Source: Hymenobacter sp. YC55 | Lineage (GTDB): Bacteria > Bacteroidota > Bacteroidia > Cytophagales > Hymenobacteraceae | Direction: 5' to 3' | Length of the DNA stretch: 64,000 nucleotides | Assembly: GCF_029433095.1 (NCBI RefSeq) | Contig: NZ_JARNTX010000002.1 | Location: forward strand, 1,426,001 to 1,490,000 | Part shown: piece after piece, positions 8,105 through 17,249 of the stretch | How positions within the stretch are numbered: position 1 is the stretch's first letter | Layout of the letters: each line of letters begins with the position of its first letter | The notes under the pieces: model-generated | Database searches by the model: none | Told to the model about the DNA's origin: nothing | What the model saw: only the letters and a program-made list of their open reading frames with translations | Made by a program: the position numbers and the translations under genes

Positions 8105-8645
8105 GCCGACTCTCGAACCCGGCGACTACACCAAGTACAAGGTAACCTTAGGCATATTGGCTGCCGCCGTGCCGCTAGTGGTAGCAGTGCTTTACTACTT
8201 CCCCGAAACTTTCCGGATTCCGGGGGCACAAGTGAAATTCCTGCCTGCTCTAAATGCTGTGCTTAATTCGTTAACGGCAATTTGCTTGGTGGTTGGCTAC
8301 ATCTTTATTCGCAACAAGCAAGTGTTGCAGCATCGTGCCATGATGGGTACGGCCTTCTTGATTAGCTCCCTGTTTTTGATTTCTTACGTAGTGTATCACT
8401 CGCAGGAAGCTAGTACCAAGTTTGGAGGGGAAGGAGTTATTCGGTACGTGTACTTCTTTCTGCTGCTTACGCACATTACGCTAGCTATTGTCACGGTGGG
8501 CTTGGTGCTGTTCACGCTTTATTTCGCTCTCACGCAGCAGTTCGAGAAGCACCGCCGAATTGCTCGCTGGACGTTTCCAGTGTGGCTGTATGTGTCGGTT
8601 ACGGGAGTTATCGTGTATTTCATGATTTCACCGTACTACACGTAA
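8088..8645 (+). CDS. DUF420 family membrane protein of the cox operon
   Basis: A 185-residue protein with five predicted membrane helices and no soluble domain. The segments are near residues 20-42, 60-80, 88-110, 125-148 and 158-180. Motifs QHRAMMGTAFLISSLFLISY and LLTHITLAIV carry histidines inside helices, typical of DUF420 (CtaG-like helper) proteins found beside SCO and cox genes. A role in oxidase assembly or haem/copper handling is inferred from this linkage; the biochemical function is not known. Its ATG lies inside the last codons of the SCO gene (17-base overlap), so the two are probably co-translated. Confidence 0.85.
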   Translation: MTTISKPTLEPGDYTKYKVTLGILAAAVPLVVAVLYYFPETFRIPGAQVKFLPALNAVLNSLTAICLVVGYIFIRNKQVLQHRAMMGTAFLISSLFLISYVVYHSQEASTKFGGEGVIRYVYFFLLLTHITLAIVTVGLVLFTLYFALTQQFEKHRRIARWTFPVWLYVSVTGVIVYFMISPYYT

Positions 8646-8684
8646 GCAAGGAAACTTTGCCTGTTCTCTGTTGTTGGAAATAGT

Positions 8685-8945
8685 ATGAAAAAGCTAGTAG
8701 TAAACTCGTTTTTTGCAGTGGTGCTAGGCCTGCTGTTTACCTTGGCGCCTTTAGCAGTTAGCGCCCAATGCACAATGTGCAAAACGCAGGTAGAATCATC
8801 CCGTACAGAAAAGGATGGCTATGACTTTTCGGGCCTTAACAAAGGCATCCTGTATATGGCCGCCATTCCATATCTGTTGATGGGGGCCGTTGGCTATTTT
8901 TGGTATCGTAACACGCATCCTCGTAATAAGGCCATTAGCAAATAA
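8685..8945 (+). CDS. Small secreted/membrane CxxC protein of the cox operon, function unknown
   Basis: An 86-residue protein: signal peptide or first helix (residues 3-27, ending VSAQ), then QCTMCKTQVESS with a C-x2-C pair directly after the predicted cleavage site, a short polar linker, and a second helix near residues 54-73 with a basic tail. The expected topology puts the cysteine pair at the periplasmic face of the membrane. Its position between DUF420 and DUF983 genes suggests a role in oxidase assembly, perhaps thiol redox or copper handover. That is inference; I do not know a named family. Its TAA overlaps the next ATG by one base (TAATG), so translation is coupled. Confidence 0.75.
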   Translation: MKKLVVNSFFAVVLGLLFTLAPLAVSAQCTMCKTQVESSRTEKDGYDFSGLNKGILYMAAIPYLLMGAVGYFWYRNTHPRNKAISK

Positions 8946-9343
8946 TGGCGGCCGTTGATTCTGTGCTATTGGCAATGGTAGCCCAGAAGTGCCCTCGCTG
9001 CCATCAGGGGCCGTTGTTTAAGTATTCGGCCTGGAATCTGCGTAGGTTTGATGAGATGTATGAAGACTGCGTGGCCTGCGGTCAGTATTACGAACCAGAA
9101 GTAGGTTTCTACTGGGGTGCCATGTACATCAGTTATGGCTTCTCCACCGGTATAGTTTTTCTTACGGGTGTACTCTTATACTATCTGGCTAACGATCCGC
9201 CGGTGTGGGTATACGTGACAGCGGTTGCAGCTATTGTGGTGGCACTAACGCCTTTGCTCTTCCGATACGCACGGGTGGTGATGCTTTACTTCTTCGCCGG
9301 TATTCGTTATGATTCAACTCTGGTAAGTAGGCCATCGTCATAG
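8945..9343 (+). CDS. DUF983 family zinc-ribbon membrane protein
   Basis: A 132-residue protein with an N-terminal cytoplasmic zinc-ribbon-like module, with cysteine pairs in KCPRCHQG and DCVACGQYY, followed by two helices (about residues 58-82 and 88-112). The stretch YEPEVGFYWGAMYISYGF is characteristic of DUF983, a family often found in cox operons. The cysteine spacing suggests metal binding. The precise function is not established. The start ATG overlaps the stop of the previous gene (TAATG). It is the last gene of the operon: a strong terminator follows 24 bases after the stop. Confidence 0.87.
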   Translation: MAAVDSVLLAMVAQKCPRCHQGPLFKYSAWNLRRFDEMYEDCVACGQYYEPEVGFYWGAMYISYGFSTGIVFLTGVLLYYLANDPPVWVYVTAVAAIVVALTPLLFRYARVVMLYFFAGIRYDSTLVSRPSS

Positions 9344-9367
9344 GCTAGCTCTACCAGCGAAAATAGG

Positions 9368-9396
9368 AAATGCCGCCATTTGGCGGCATTTTTGTT
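9368..9396 (+). terminator. Terminator of the cox operon
   Basis: AAATGCCGCCA (9368-9378) and TGGCGGCATTT (9381-9391) pair perfectly around a tiny loop, followed by T's to 9393. It ends the cox transcript. The hairpin lies just before the histidine kinase, whose most upstream possible start codons are inside it. Confidence 0.85.
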
Positions 9397-9445
9397 GGGT
9401 GCCAGTTTCTGCGATGCGACGCGCTATTGCCTTATACTCTTTCTT

Positions 9446-12400
9446 TTGAAGCTTTTTCGGTCTCTGCCGCTGGCTTTGCTGCTGGCCGCTCTTTTATGTT
9501 TTGTAGGAGCCTACCTAGGCAATAGGTATGGGCAGGTACCCGGCGTGCTGCTGCGTACAGATGCGGCGCGGTTGCAACGGTTGGTAATGAATGCCGAAAC
9601 CGGTGCTGAGCAGGAAGCTGCTGCCGTGGCCGCACAGGTGCAAGAGGGCAAGCTTAACTTCGAGAACTTGGTCGAGCAGACGACCTTTCCCTGCTTCATA
9701 TTCAGAGGCACTCAGCTACTATACTGGTCCGATCATACTGTTCGCCCTAACCGCTCGAACGCGCAGCAGGACTTCCACGAAAAGCTCGTGGTTATGCAGT
9801 TTGGCCGCTACTTAGCATTGCGGCACGTGGCGGGGCCGTACGTGGTGCTTACCTATATCCCGCTCGAGGAAAGCTACGGAATCAGCAACCGCTATTTGCG
9901 CGAAGGAGCTGAGAGGGCACTATTTCGGGGGCTTAATCTGCGGTTAGTTGCCGATGGAGGCCGCTCTAACTTGCCAAAGCTGTATTCCAATGAAGGCAAC
10001 TATTTGTTTTCGTTGGAAAGCCTGCAGCCGAACCCCGTGACGGTCAAGTACCTGCCGCTCGCTTTAATGTTGTTGGGCCTAGGCTTGTACATAGCGGCTT
10101 GGGTGATATGGGGACGGCGTCTTTTCCGGGTGCGGCGCGAGCTAGCTGGCGCCCTGACGGTAGTAGTACCGCTAGGAGTGCTGCGAGCCTTGTTGCTGCA
10201 TTTTGGCCTGCCTTTTTCCTTTATCGAGCTTTCTCTTTTCAACCCACGGGTATACGCAGCTTCCTGGCTTTCTCCTTCGCTCGGCGACTTGCTCATTAAC
10301 GCCCTGTTGCTGACGGTTGCGGCCGGTTACGCGTTGGTGCTGTTTCAGCGGTACAGGGTGGCAACGTGGCCCGAGCGGGTAACCCAAGTGCACACGCGGG
10401 TTATGCTAGGAGCAGTACTAGTATTCAGCTTTTTTGGATTGCTAGAACTGTTGTTTGAGTTCTACTCCAACTGCTTCAGCAATTCCCAAATCATTGTTGA
10501 TGTCACGCAGGACATTTCCGCTTCGGGCTTCAAGGCGCTGCTGTGTCTGGCTATTGTGCTGCATACGGGAGCTTATTTGGCTGGCTTCTACGTGCTGGCT
10601 CAGCTATTTGAAGCTACTGTCCGAGTTGAGACGCGGCGTATTGGCGTAATAGCACTAGGCTTAGGCACGCTAATAATGCTGCCGCTAGGAATAGCGCTAG
10701 GGCAAGTCGATTATGTGCTGCTCGGAATTACAGTATTGTTTTTCTTCTTCTTGCGGCTTACTAGTCTGCGCAGCGTAGCGGCTATGATACCGTATCAAAC
10801 CTACCTGTTTTTGTTTCTGATGCTCAGTATCAGTTCGGCGGTGGGAGCGTTGGCCTTATTCGAGCACTTCGATAGGCAACTTGTGCTTAATAAGCAGACG
10901 CTGGCGGGCAATCTGCTCGTCGAGAATGATTTGGAGGGGGAGTTCCTGTTAAACGAGCGAGGCCATGAAATGGCAGCGGACCATCTTTTGCGCACCATGA
11001 TACTACGCACGATGTTGCCAGGCCCAACTGTGAATGCTGAAATGGTGCGCCAGCGCATTGTGAAGCACTACCTGCGGGACTATTTCGACAAGTACGAAAT
11101 AGCCGTTTCCATTTTCAATCCTGCTGGCAAACCAATAGGAGGCGACCCTGATGCGGAAACGCTGCCCGAGATGCGTAGCCGTCTGCTGCGCTCCGCTACC
11201 CGCACCGACCAGCTAAATCTGTTTCTGGTGCGGGGCAGCAATTCTTTTAGTACGCGCCGTTACGTTGACTTTGTAACGGTTCCAACTGCCAAGGGCAGTA
11301 CTACCGTGCTACTCGAACTTACTTTGAAGAAGCTCACCACCTACAGCGTGGTGCCGGAGCTCTTGGTGGATCAAAAGTTTTTTCAGCCCGGCTTAGGTGC
11401 CGATCTGAGCTATGCCGGCTACGAAAACGACCAGCTGGTGTACAGCGAAGGCGACTATGACTATGTAAACCGCCTAACGCCCGAACTCTATCAGAATCCT
11501 CGCTTGTACCAGAGTGGCTTGGTAGCAGGACGGTTTCACCACTTTGCCATGCGCGACGAAACGCAACAGCGCACGGTAGTAGTAACCACTGCCACCTATG
11601 ATTTTGCTGACTGGCTTTCCAACTTCTCGTTTCTGTTTCTGCTGCACGCCTTCTTTGTGCTGATTTCCAGTGGTTTCTACTTATTGGGGCAGGGTGCGTA
11701 CTTGGACGTATTTCGCACGAATTTCAGCACCAAAATTCAGCTTTTCCTGAACCTTGGTATTATGCTCCCGCTGGTTGTAGTAAGCATAGCCACTATCAGT
11801 CAGGTTAAAAACTCGTATCAGCGTGACTTGCGGCGCACCTACGAACGGCGTGGTCGGGCTGTGCAAGACAACCTACTCGAAAACAGCCGTCTTTTGGCCG
11901 ATTCGGCTAGTCGGGCTGACCTCTTGGCTTTGGCCGACAACGTGTCGGCACTAACCGAAACCGACCTCAACCTCTACGATTCGCATGGTAACCTGCTGGT
12001 GAGTAGCCAGCCAATCATCTTTGAATCGGGGTTGCTAGGGGAACTGATGAATCCGCAGGCCGTGGCTGGCTTGAAAGAGCAAGTGAAACCCCGAGTGTTG
12101 CTTGAAGAGCGGGCGGGTTCGTTGTCGTTTAACACGCTGTATCTGCCCCTACGAGCTGCCGCCGATGCCGACGAGCGCGCCAGTGCGGTACTAGGCTACG
12201 TAGGCATTCCGTTCTTCGACTCCGAAAAAGACCTCGACAACAAACTAGTGGGCTTGATTGCCATCATCCTGAACACGTTTACGGTGATGTTTATCCTGTT
12301 CTTGGTGCTGGCCTTTGTGGCTTCCCGGGTTCTAACCAATCCACTGAAGCTGCTGACCGAAAAGCTAAAGCAAACCACGCTTACGGGGCAAAACGAGATG

Positions 12401-13183
12401 TTGGATTATCAGTCCAACGACGAAATTGGGTTGCTGGTGCGTGAATACAATACCATGCTGCTGAAGCTAGAGCAAAGCAAGCAAGAACTGGCCGTGCAGG
12501 AAAAGGAAGCGGCGTGGCGTGAAATGGCCCGGCAGGTGGCGCACGAAATCAAGAACCCGCTCACGCCCATGAAGCTGAGCCTACAGTTCCTGCAGCGCGC
12601 TATCCAGGATAATCGACCAAATATCAATGAGCTCTTAGGCAAAGTGTCCCAGACTTTAATCACGCAGATTGATGTGCTGACGGACATTGCAACTTCGTTT
12701 TCCAATTTCACTAACCTGCCCGCTATGCGCCCTACGCGGCTGAATGTAGTGCAGGTGGTCCGCCGTTGCGTGGAGTTGCACCAGGGAAGCCGCCCCGATG
12801 TCCGCATCACGCTCACAATGCCAGTAGGGGAGGAGCCAGTTATGGTGTTTGCAGACGAAAATCTGTTGGTGCGGACGTTCAATAACTTGCTTATCAATGC
12901 CTTGCAGGCTGTGCCCAAAGGCCGGGTACCAGTTGTTGAAGTTTGTTTGCAGCTGCAGACGGAAGGCCGCGTGCGGATTGGGATTCAAGACAATGGAGCC
13001 GGGATTCCGGCAGATGTTCGCGAAAAAATATTCGTGCCCAACTTCACCACAAAAGAGAAGGGCTCCGGTATTGGTTTAGCGGTGGTAAAACGGGGTATTG
13101 AAAGCGCCGGGGGCAGCATCTGGTTTGAGACGCAAGAAGGTACAGGTACCGTTTTTTACATAGAACTGCCGCTGGCCGGCTAA
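9446..13183 (+). CDS. Large membrane sensor histidine kinase, NtrY-like
   Basis: A protein of about 1245 residues with many membrane helices in its N-terminal two thirds: one near the start, a block near residues 205-460 and a further pair near 720-800. These alternate with periplasmic stretches. A last helix near residue 950 leads into a HAMP-like linker (LTNPLKLLTEKL, then DEIGLLVREYN). The kinase core has the H-box VAHEIKNPLTP with phospho-acceptor His1033, an N-box NNLLINALQAV, and G-boxes DNGAGI and GSGIGLAVV. The H-box resembles NtrY kinases. No response regulator lies beside it. The frame has no early ATG; TTG at 9446 (MKLFRSLPLALLL) gives a normal signal-anchor, while TTG at 9380 lies inside the preceding terminator stem. 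The start is therefore uncertain. Confidence 0.88.
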   Translation: MKLFRSLPLALLLAALLCFVGAYLGNRYGQVPGVLLRTDAARLQRLVMNAETGAEQEAAAVAAQVQEGKLNFENLVEQTTFPCFIFRGTQLLYWSDHTVRPNRSNAQQDFHEKLVVMQFGRYLALRHVAGPYVVLTYIPLEESYGISNRYLREGAERALFRGLNLRLVADGGRSNLPKLYSNEGNYLFSLESLQPNPVTVKYLPLALMLLGLGLYIAAWVIWGRRLFRVRRELAGALTVVVPLGVLRALLLHFGLPFSFIELSLFNPRVYAASWLSPSLGDLLINALLLTVAAGYALVLFQRYRVATWPERVTQVHTRVMLGAVLVFSFFGLLELLFEFYSNCFSNSQIIVDVTQDISASGFKALLCLAIVLHTGAYLAGFYVLAQLFEATVRVETRRIGVIALGLGTLIMLPLGIALGQVDYVLLGITVLFFFFLRLTSLRSVAAMIPYQTYLFLFLMLSISSAVGALALFEHFDRQLVLNKQTLAGNLLVENDLEGEFLLNERGHEMAADHLLRTMILRTMLPGPTVNAEMVRQRIVKHYLRDYFDKYEIAVSIFNPAGKPIGGDPDAETLPEMRSRLLRSATRTDQLNLFLVRGSNSFSTRRYVDFVTVPTAKGSTTVLLELTLKKLTTYSVVPELLVDQKFFQPGLGADLSYAGYENDQLVYSEGDYDYVNRLTPELYQNPRLYQSGLVAGRFHHFAMRDETQQRTVVVTTATYDFADWLSNFSFLFLLHAFFVLISSGFYLLGQGAYLDVFRTNFSTKIQLFLNLGIMLPLVVVSIATISQVKNSYQRDLRRTYERRGRAVQDNLLENSRLLADSASRADLLALADNVSALTETDLNLYDSHGNLLVSSQPIIFESGLLGELMNPQAVAGLKEQVKPRVLLEERAGSLSFNTLYLPLRAAADADERASAVLGYVGIPFFDSEKDLDNKLVGLIAIILNTFTVMFILFLVLAFVASRVLTNPLKLLTEKLKQTTLTGQNEMLDYQSNDEIGLLVREYNTMLLKLEQSKQELAVQEKEAAWREMARQVAHEIKNPLTPMKLSLQFLQRAIQDNRPNINELLGKVSQTLITQIDVLTDIATSFSNFTNLPAMRPTRLNVVQVVRRCVELHQGSRPDVRITLTMPVGEEPVMVFADENLLVRTFNNLLINALQAVPKGRVPVVEVCLQLQTEGRVRIGIQDNGAGIPADVREKIFVPNFTTKEKGSGIGLAVVKRGIESAGGSIWFETQEGTGTVFYIELPLAG

Positions 13184-13386
13184 GGAAAGAGATAAGAAGC
13201 AAGAAGTTTCGGAGAGGTGCCAGCCAAGGGAAACAAGGCAATGAGAATATCTAAAGTTTATCTGTTAGCAGCATAATGCCCAGCCTGCTGAGCGTGTGAA
13301 GTAACTAAGTGAATGGCTGGCTAGTGCATAAGCGGTAAGTAGAGCTCGGCACGAATATGGTGGCCTTATACGTTGTTGAGCCTGCC

Positions 13387-13394
13387 TACCTTTG
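13387..13394 (+). promoter_or_regulatory. TAnnTTTG promoter box before the outer-membrane protein gene
   Basis: TACCTTTG is a perfect Bacteroidota minus-7 box 16 bases before the ATG at 13411. No clear TTG stands at the right distance upstream. It sits in the 227-base gap after the kinase gene and implies a very short leader. Confidence 0.45.
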
Positions 13395-13410
13395 TATTTA
13401 ATTGCCTTCA

Positions 13411-16400
13411 ATGATCAGCAGTTTTACGCCCCGCTTTCTGCGCTTTTGGCTGCTGCTGACTTGTATGCTTGGCACGGCCGCCGCTTGGGCCCAACAGCGG
13501 CCCGAGCTGCCGCCCAATACGCGCCGGTGCGTATGGGTGCGGCTCGCTCCCGACCAAGACCTCACCGAATTTACCCTGTCTGATACGCTAACGGTGGTGC
13601 CCTCCTCGGTCAGCATTAATGGGCGCGCCGTGGCCTACGATGTCCGTACCGATCGGTACCGCTACAGCCAGCCCCGCCGCGTGCCCGCTCCCGACCCCGA
13701 CCAACCTGACCTGGTACTGCCCGGCCTTGATTCGGTGCTGGTGTGTTACCGGGTGCTACCGTTGCGGCTGGCGGCTCCGCAGTTTCGTCGTCCGCGGGGC
13801 TTGCTCGACAGCACCGACTTTCCGCGGCGCACCTTGGGCGCGCAGGACTTTACGGTGAAGGAGCAGATTCTGAGCACGCCGGGCATTAACAAAACCGGTA
13901 ATCTGGCGCGCGGCATCAGCTTCGGCAACTCCCAGAACGTGTTTGTTAATTCCTCGCTCAACTTGCAGCTCGAAGGCAAACTTACGGACAATATCAACCT
14001 GACGGCGGCCATTAGCGACCAAAGCGTTCCGTTTCAGCCCGAAGGCAACACGCAGCAACTCCAGGAGTTCGACCGAATTTATATCACGCTTACCAGCCAG
14101 CGCTGGAACCTGACCGCCGGCGACGTGGTGCTGCGCAACAAGCCTGATTACTTCCTGCGCTTCTACAAAAACGTGCAGGGCGCTGCTCTGGAAGTGAATA
14201 TGGGGCAGCCGGGCGTGGGACTCAGCGGCTTCAGTTCGCCCCAGTTAACGCCGTTGCCTAACTATCCCGGCATCAATCCGGGTACGTATTCCACTACCAC
14301 TATCACCAATGGAGGCCAAACGCCGGCTATGAGCCCTACTGCGGCGCCGAGCAGCATACTTCCTACGGCACCAGGCCAGGTTTTGCCACCGGGTACCGAG
14401 CCAGCCGGGGTGGTATCGGGAACGGCAAGCACAGTGGAGCAAGGGCGGCACGGACCAATTCGGTCTTCGACTACGGTGGCGGGCGGGGTGGCCAAGGGCA
14501 AATTTGCCAGTATCGATGTAGCGCCCATCGAGAACGTGCAAGGCCCGTACCGGCTGCGTGGGCCCAATGGCGAGCAGTTCATCATCGTGCTGGCTAATTC
14601 AGAGCGGGTATACCTTGATGGCCGGCTGATGACCCGGGGCTTCGACAACGATTACATTATCGATTACAACCAGGCGGAAGTCACGTTTTCGCCGCAGCAC
14701 CTCATCACCAACAACTCGCGCATCAAGATTGACTTCGAATACTCCGATTTTAACTACGCCCGCTCCCTCTATTCAGCCAGCCATTACCAGCAAGTAGGCC
14801 GACTTTCATTACACGGCAACTTCTACCGCGAAGCCGATAACCCCGATAACTCGCCCAACCTCGTACTCGATAGCCTAGATAGGGAAGCCCTACGCAACCT
14901 CAGCGAAAACGTGGCCCAGGCCGCTGTAGCGGGCGGCAAGAAAGGGGACTACAACCGGCAGTTGGTACAATACACCCGCGACGTGCGGCTAGTGGACGGG
15001 CAGCAGGTGGAAGTATTCACGTACCTGACCGACTCCCTGCGTGAAGCCTACGATGTGCGCTTTACCGAAGTCGGTCAGGGCAACGGCGATTATCGGTTGA
15101 GTGTAGCCTACCCCTTCGCCAATGGCCGGGTGTACGAGTACGTGGGGCCGAAGCTCGGTAACTATCAGCCGATTCGGTTGCTGCCCGCGCCCCTGCAAAA
15201 ACAGGTTATTTCGGCCGGCGCGAGCTATCAAGTGGATGCTAACTCAACGGTATTTGTGGATCTGGCTTCGTCGGAACTGGATCTGAACCGTTTTTCGCCA
15301 GAGTCCGATAAAGGACACGCCATGCGGGTAGGCTACGTGATACAAGACCGCAAACTGCCGGGCTTGGGCTTCCTGAAAGACTACCGCTTCCGCAGCGCCC
15401 TCGACTACGAATACACCAGCCCGGAATTTGCGCCAATTGACCGGTACCGCGACATCGAGTTTGACCGCAACTGGAGCACAGCCAGCACCGTGCAAGGCAA
15501 TGCCACGCGCCGCGAAGCCCGGGCCGATAACATCCTGAACTTTGCAGTGGGCGCCACCAAGGATGCCGACAATGCCGTTAACTACCGACTGAGCCGCCGC
15601 TTTCGGTCGGGCGAGGCCGACGGCTTGCAGCACTGGCTGGACGCGGCCCGGCAGATAGGTGGCGTCCAACTACGGGGGAGTTTGTTTCTGCTGAATTCCA
15701 AGGCCGGCACCAGCAAGTCGGAGTGGGCGCGGGGCGAGGCGGCGGCGCGCTACGTACGGGGCCCCATCATACCCGGCTACGCCTACCGCTTCGATAAGAA
15801 CCGCGTGGCCGCTCCCTCCGGCGATTCGGTGTTGCTGTCGTCGGCCAATTATTTCGACGAGCACAACCTATTCATCCAGAGCCAAGATTCCGCTAAAACT
15901 CGTTTCCGCGCCGACTACACATACCGCCGCGACCAAACGCCTAACACCAACCAGAGTGAGTTGCAGCGCCGGGGCATTGCCCAAACCTGGCAAGGCACGA
16001 TGGCTACTCGCCTCGGCAAAAGCCAGGATTTGGCCGTGCTAGCCACTTACCGCGACTTAGCGGCCCGCGACAGTGCCCGTCAGCGCACGGTGCTAACCAA
16101 AATTGATTGGAATGCCAGCTTGCTGCAAAACCAGATACGGTCGGAACTGAGCTACTCGGTGGCTACGGGCCGCGAGCTACGGCGCGACTACACGTTTCTG
16201 CCCGTGCCCAACGGCCAAGGTACCCACTACTATGGCGGTGATAGGGCGCCCTTCAACGGCCGCGAAGACCGAGACGAGTTTTTGGAAGCCCAAACGCCGG
16301 ATGCCGTCTATCGGACGCACATCAAAGTGTATTTGCCCACCGACGACTACATCATTGCTTTCACCAACCGGTTTAGCTACCGCCTGACCACTGCGGCTCC

Positions 16401-17211
16401 GCGTACGTGGCGCGACGGGGGCGGGTGGCGTCAGCTACTAGCCCGCTTCTCCACCATCAGCACCGTCACGCTGGACCGGCGCACGATTGACAAGAGCCTG
16501 TCGACGCGCCTGAACCCGTTTGCTTTTCAAACTGAAGACACATTGCTGCTCTCCTTGAACAAGCTGTTGCGCAATACGCTGTATTTCAATCGGTCGAATC
16601 CCATTTTTGGGGCGGAACTAAGCGTGCAGCAAACGCAGCAGAAAGTACTACTCTCGCAGGGCTCCGACATCCGTAATCTAGCCGCCCAAAGTCTGCTGTT
16701 GCGCCGGACGTTGGCGCAGTCCTTTACGGGCCGTTTGAATACCTCCCGCACTATTCGGCAAAGCACTTCCAATTACCTCGACAGCCGTAACTTCCGGCTG
16801 CTCATCTACGAAGCGGCTCCCGAAATCAGCTATCAGCCCAACGGTACGTTGCGCTTCACGGGTACTTATCTGCGGACTAGTAAGAACAACACTGCACCGA
16901 CCGGACCGGAGACGGAGGCACGCGGCACTTTCGATGAGCTTGGTATCGAAACCCGCGTTAGCCAAGTAAGCAAGCGCACCATCACAGCCAGCACGCGTTA
17001 CGTGGGGATTAATTTTGAAGGCGACCCTAATTCGGTAGTGGGCCTGGAAATCCTGAACGCCCTACGTCCGGGCAGCAATTTCACTTGGAATTTGAACGTG
17101 GAGCAGCGCCTTAGCAACGGCTTGAATATCAACTTGGCTTACGACGGCCGCAAAGCCAAGGGCCTGAATGTAGTGCATACTGGCCGGATGCAGGTGTCGG
17201 TACTGTTTTAA
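13411..17211 (+). CDS. Large outer-membrane protein with SprA-like N-terminal region
   Basis: A 1266-residue exported protein. The signal peptide is residues 1-28 (MISSFTPRFLRFWLLL... ending AAAWAQ); an in-frame TTG at 13402 is ignored because the ATG gives a clean signal. Residues around 165-260 carry GNLARGISFGNSQNVFVNS, then LQLEGKLTDNINLTAAISDQ and PEGNTQQLQEFDRIYI. These phrases are shared with the gliding/T9SS protein SprA and relatives. The rest alternates Tyr/Arg/Asp-rich strands and turns typical of a large beta barrel, and the last residue is Phe (VSVLF), a barrel end. It lacks the 2000-plus residues of true SprA, so it is a relative, not SprA itself. Function unknown; transport or surface attachment is possible. 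A Pro/Thr/Gly-rich low-complexity stretch lies near residues 285-345. Confidence 0.75.
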   Translation: MISSFTPRFLRFWLLLTCMLGTAAAWAQQRPELPPNTRRCVWVRLAPDQDLTEFTLSDTLTVVPSSVSINGRAVAYDVRTDRYRYSQPRRVPAPDPDQPDLVLPGLDSVLVCYRVLPLRLAAPQFRRPRGLLDSTDFPRRTLGAQDFTVKEQILSTPGINKTGNLARGISFGNSQNVFVNSSLNLQLEGKLTDNINLTAAISDQSVPFQPEGNTQQLQEFDRIYITLTSQRWNLTAGDVVLRNKPDYFLRFYKNVQGAALEVNMGQPGVGLSGFSSPQLTPLPNYPGINPGTYSTTTITNGGQTPAMSPTAAPSSILPTAPGQVLPPGTEPAGVVSGTASTVEQGRHGPIRSSTTVAGGVAKGKFASIDVAPIENVQGPYRLRGPNGEQFIIVLANSERVYLDGRLMTRGFDNDYIIDYNQAEVTFSPQHLITNNSRIKIDFEYSDFNYARSLYSASHYQQVGRLSLHGNFYREADNPDNSPNLVLDSLDREALRNLSENVAQAAVAGGKKGDYNRQLVQYTRDVRLVDGQQVEVFTYLTDSLREAYDVRFTEVGQGNGDYRLSVAYPFANGRVYEYVGPKLGNYQPIRLLPAPLQKQVISAGASYQVDANSTVFVDLASSELDLNRFSPESDKGHAMRVGYVIQDRKLPGLGFLKDYRFRSALDYEYTSPEFAPIDRYRDIEFDRNWSTASTVQGNATRREARADNILNFAVGATKDADNAVNYRLSRRFRSGEADGLQHWLDAARQIGGVQLRGSLFLLNSKAGTSKSEWARGEAAARYVRGPIIPGYAYRFDKNRVAAPSGDSVLLSSANYFDEHNLFIQSQDSAKTRFRADYTYRRDQTPNTNQSELQRRGIAQTWQGTMATRLGKSQDLAVLATYRDLAARDSARQRTVLTKIDWNASLLQNQIRSELSYSVATGRELRRDYTFLPVPNGQGTHYYGGDRAPFNGREDRDEFLEAQTPDAVYRTHIKVYLPTDDYIIAFTNRFSYRLTTAAPRTWRDGGGWRQLLARFSTISTVTLDRRTIDKSLSTRLNPFAFQTEDTLLLSLNKLLRNTLYFNRSNPIFGAELSVQQTQQKVLLSQGSDIRNLAAQSLLLRRTLAQSFTGRLNTSRTIRQSTSNYLDSRNFRLLIYEAAPEISYQPNGTLRFTGTYLRTSKNNTAPTGPETEARGTFDELGIETRVSQVSKRTITASTRYVGINFEGDPNSVVGLEILNALRPGSNFTWNLNVEQRLSNGLNINLAYDGRKAKGLNVVHTGRMQVSVLF

Positions 17212-17249
17212 GGAGCAGAGCAACCAGGTGCCGCACTAGATGGGCCTGG

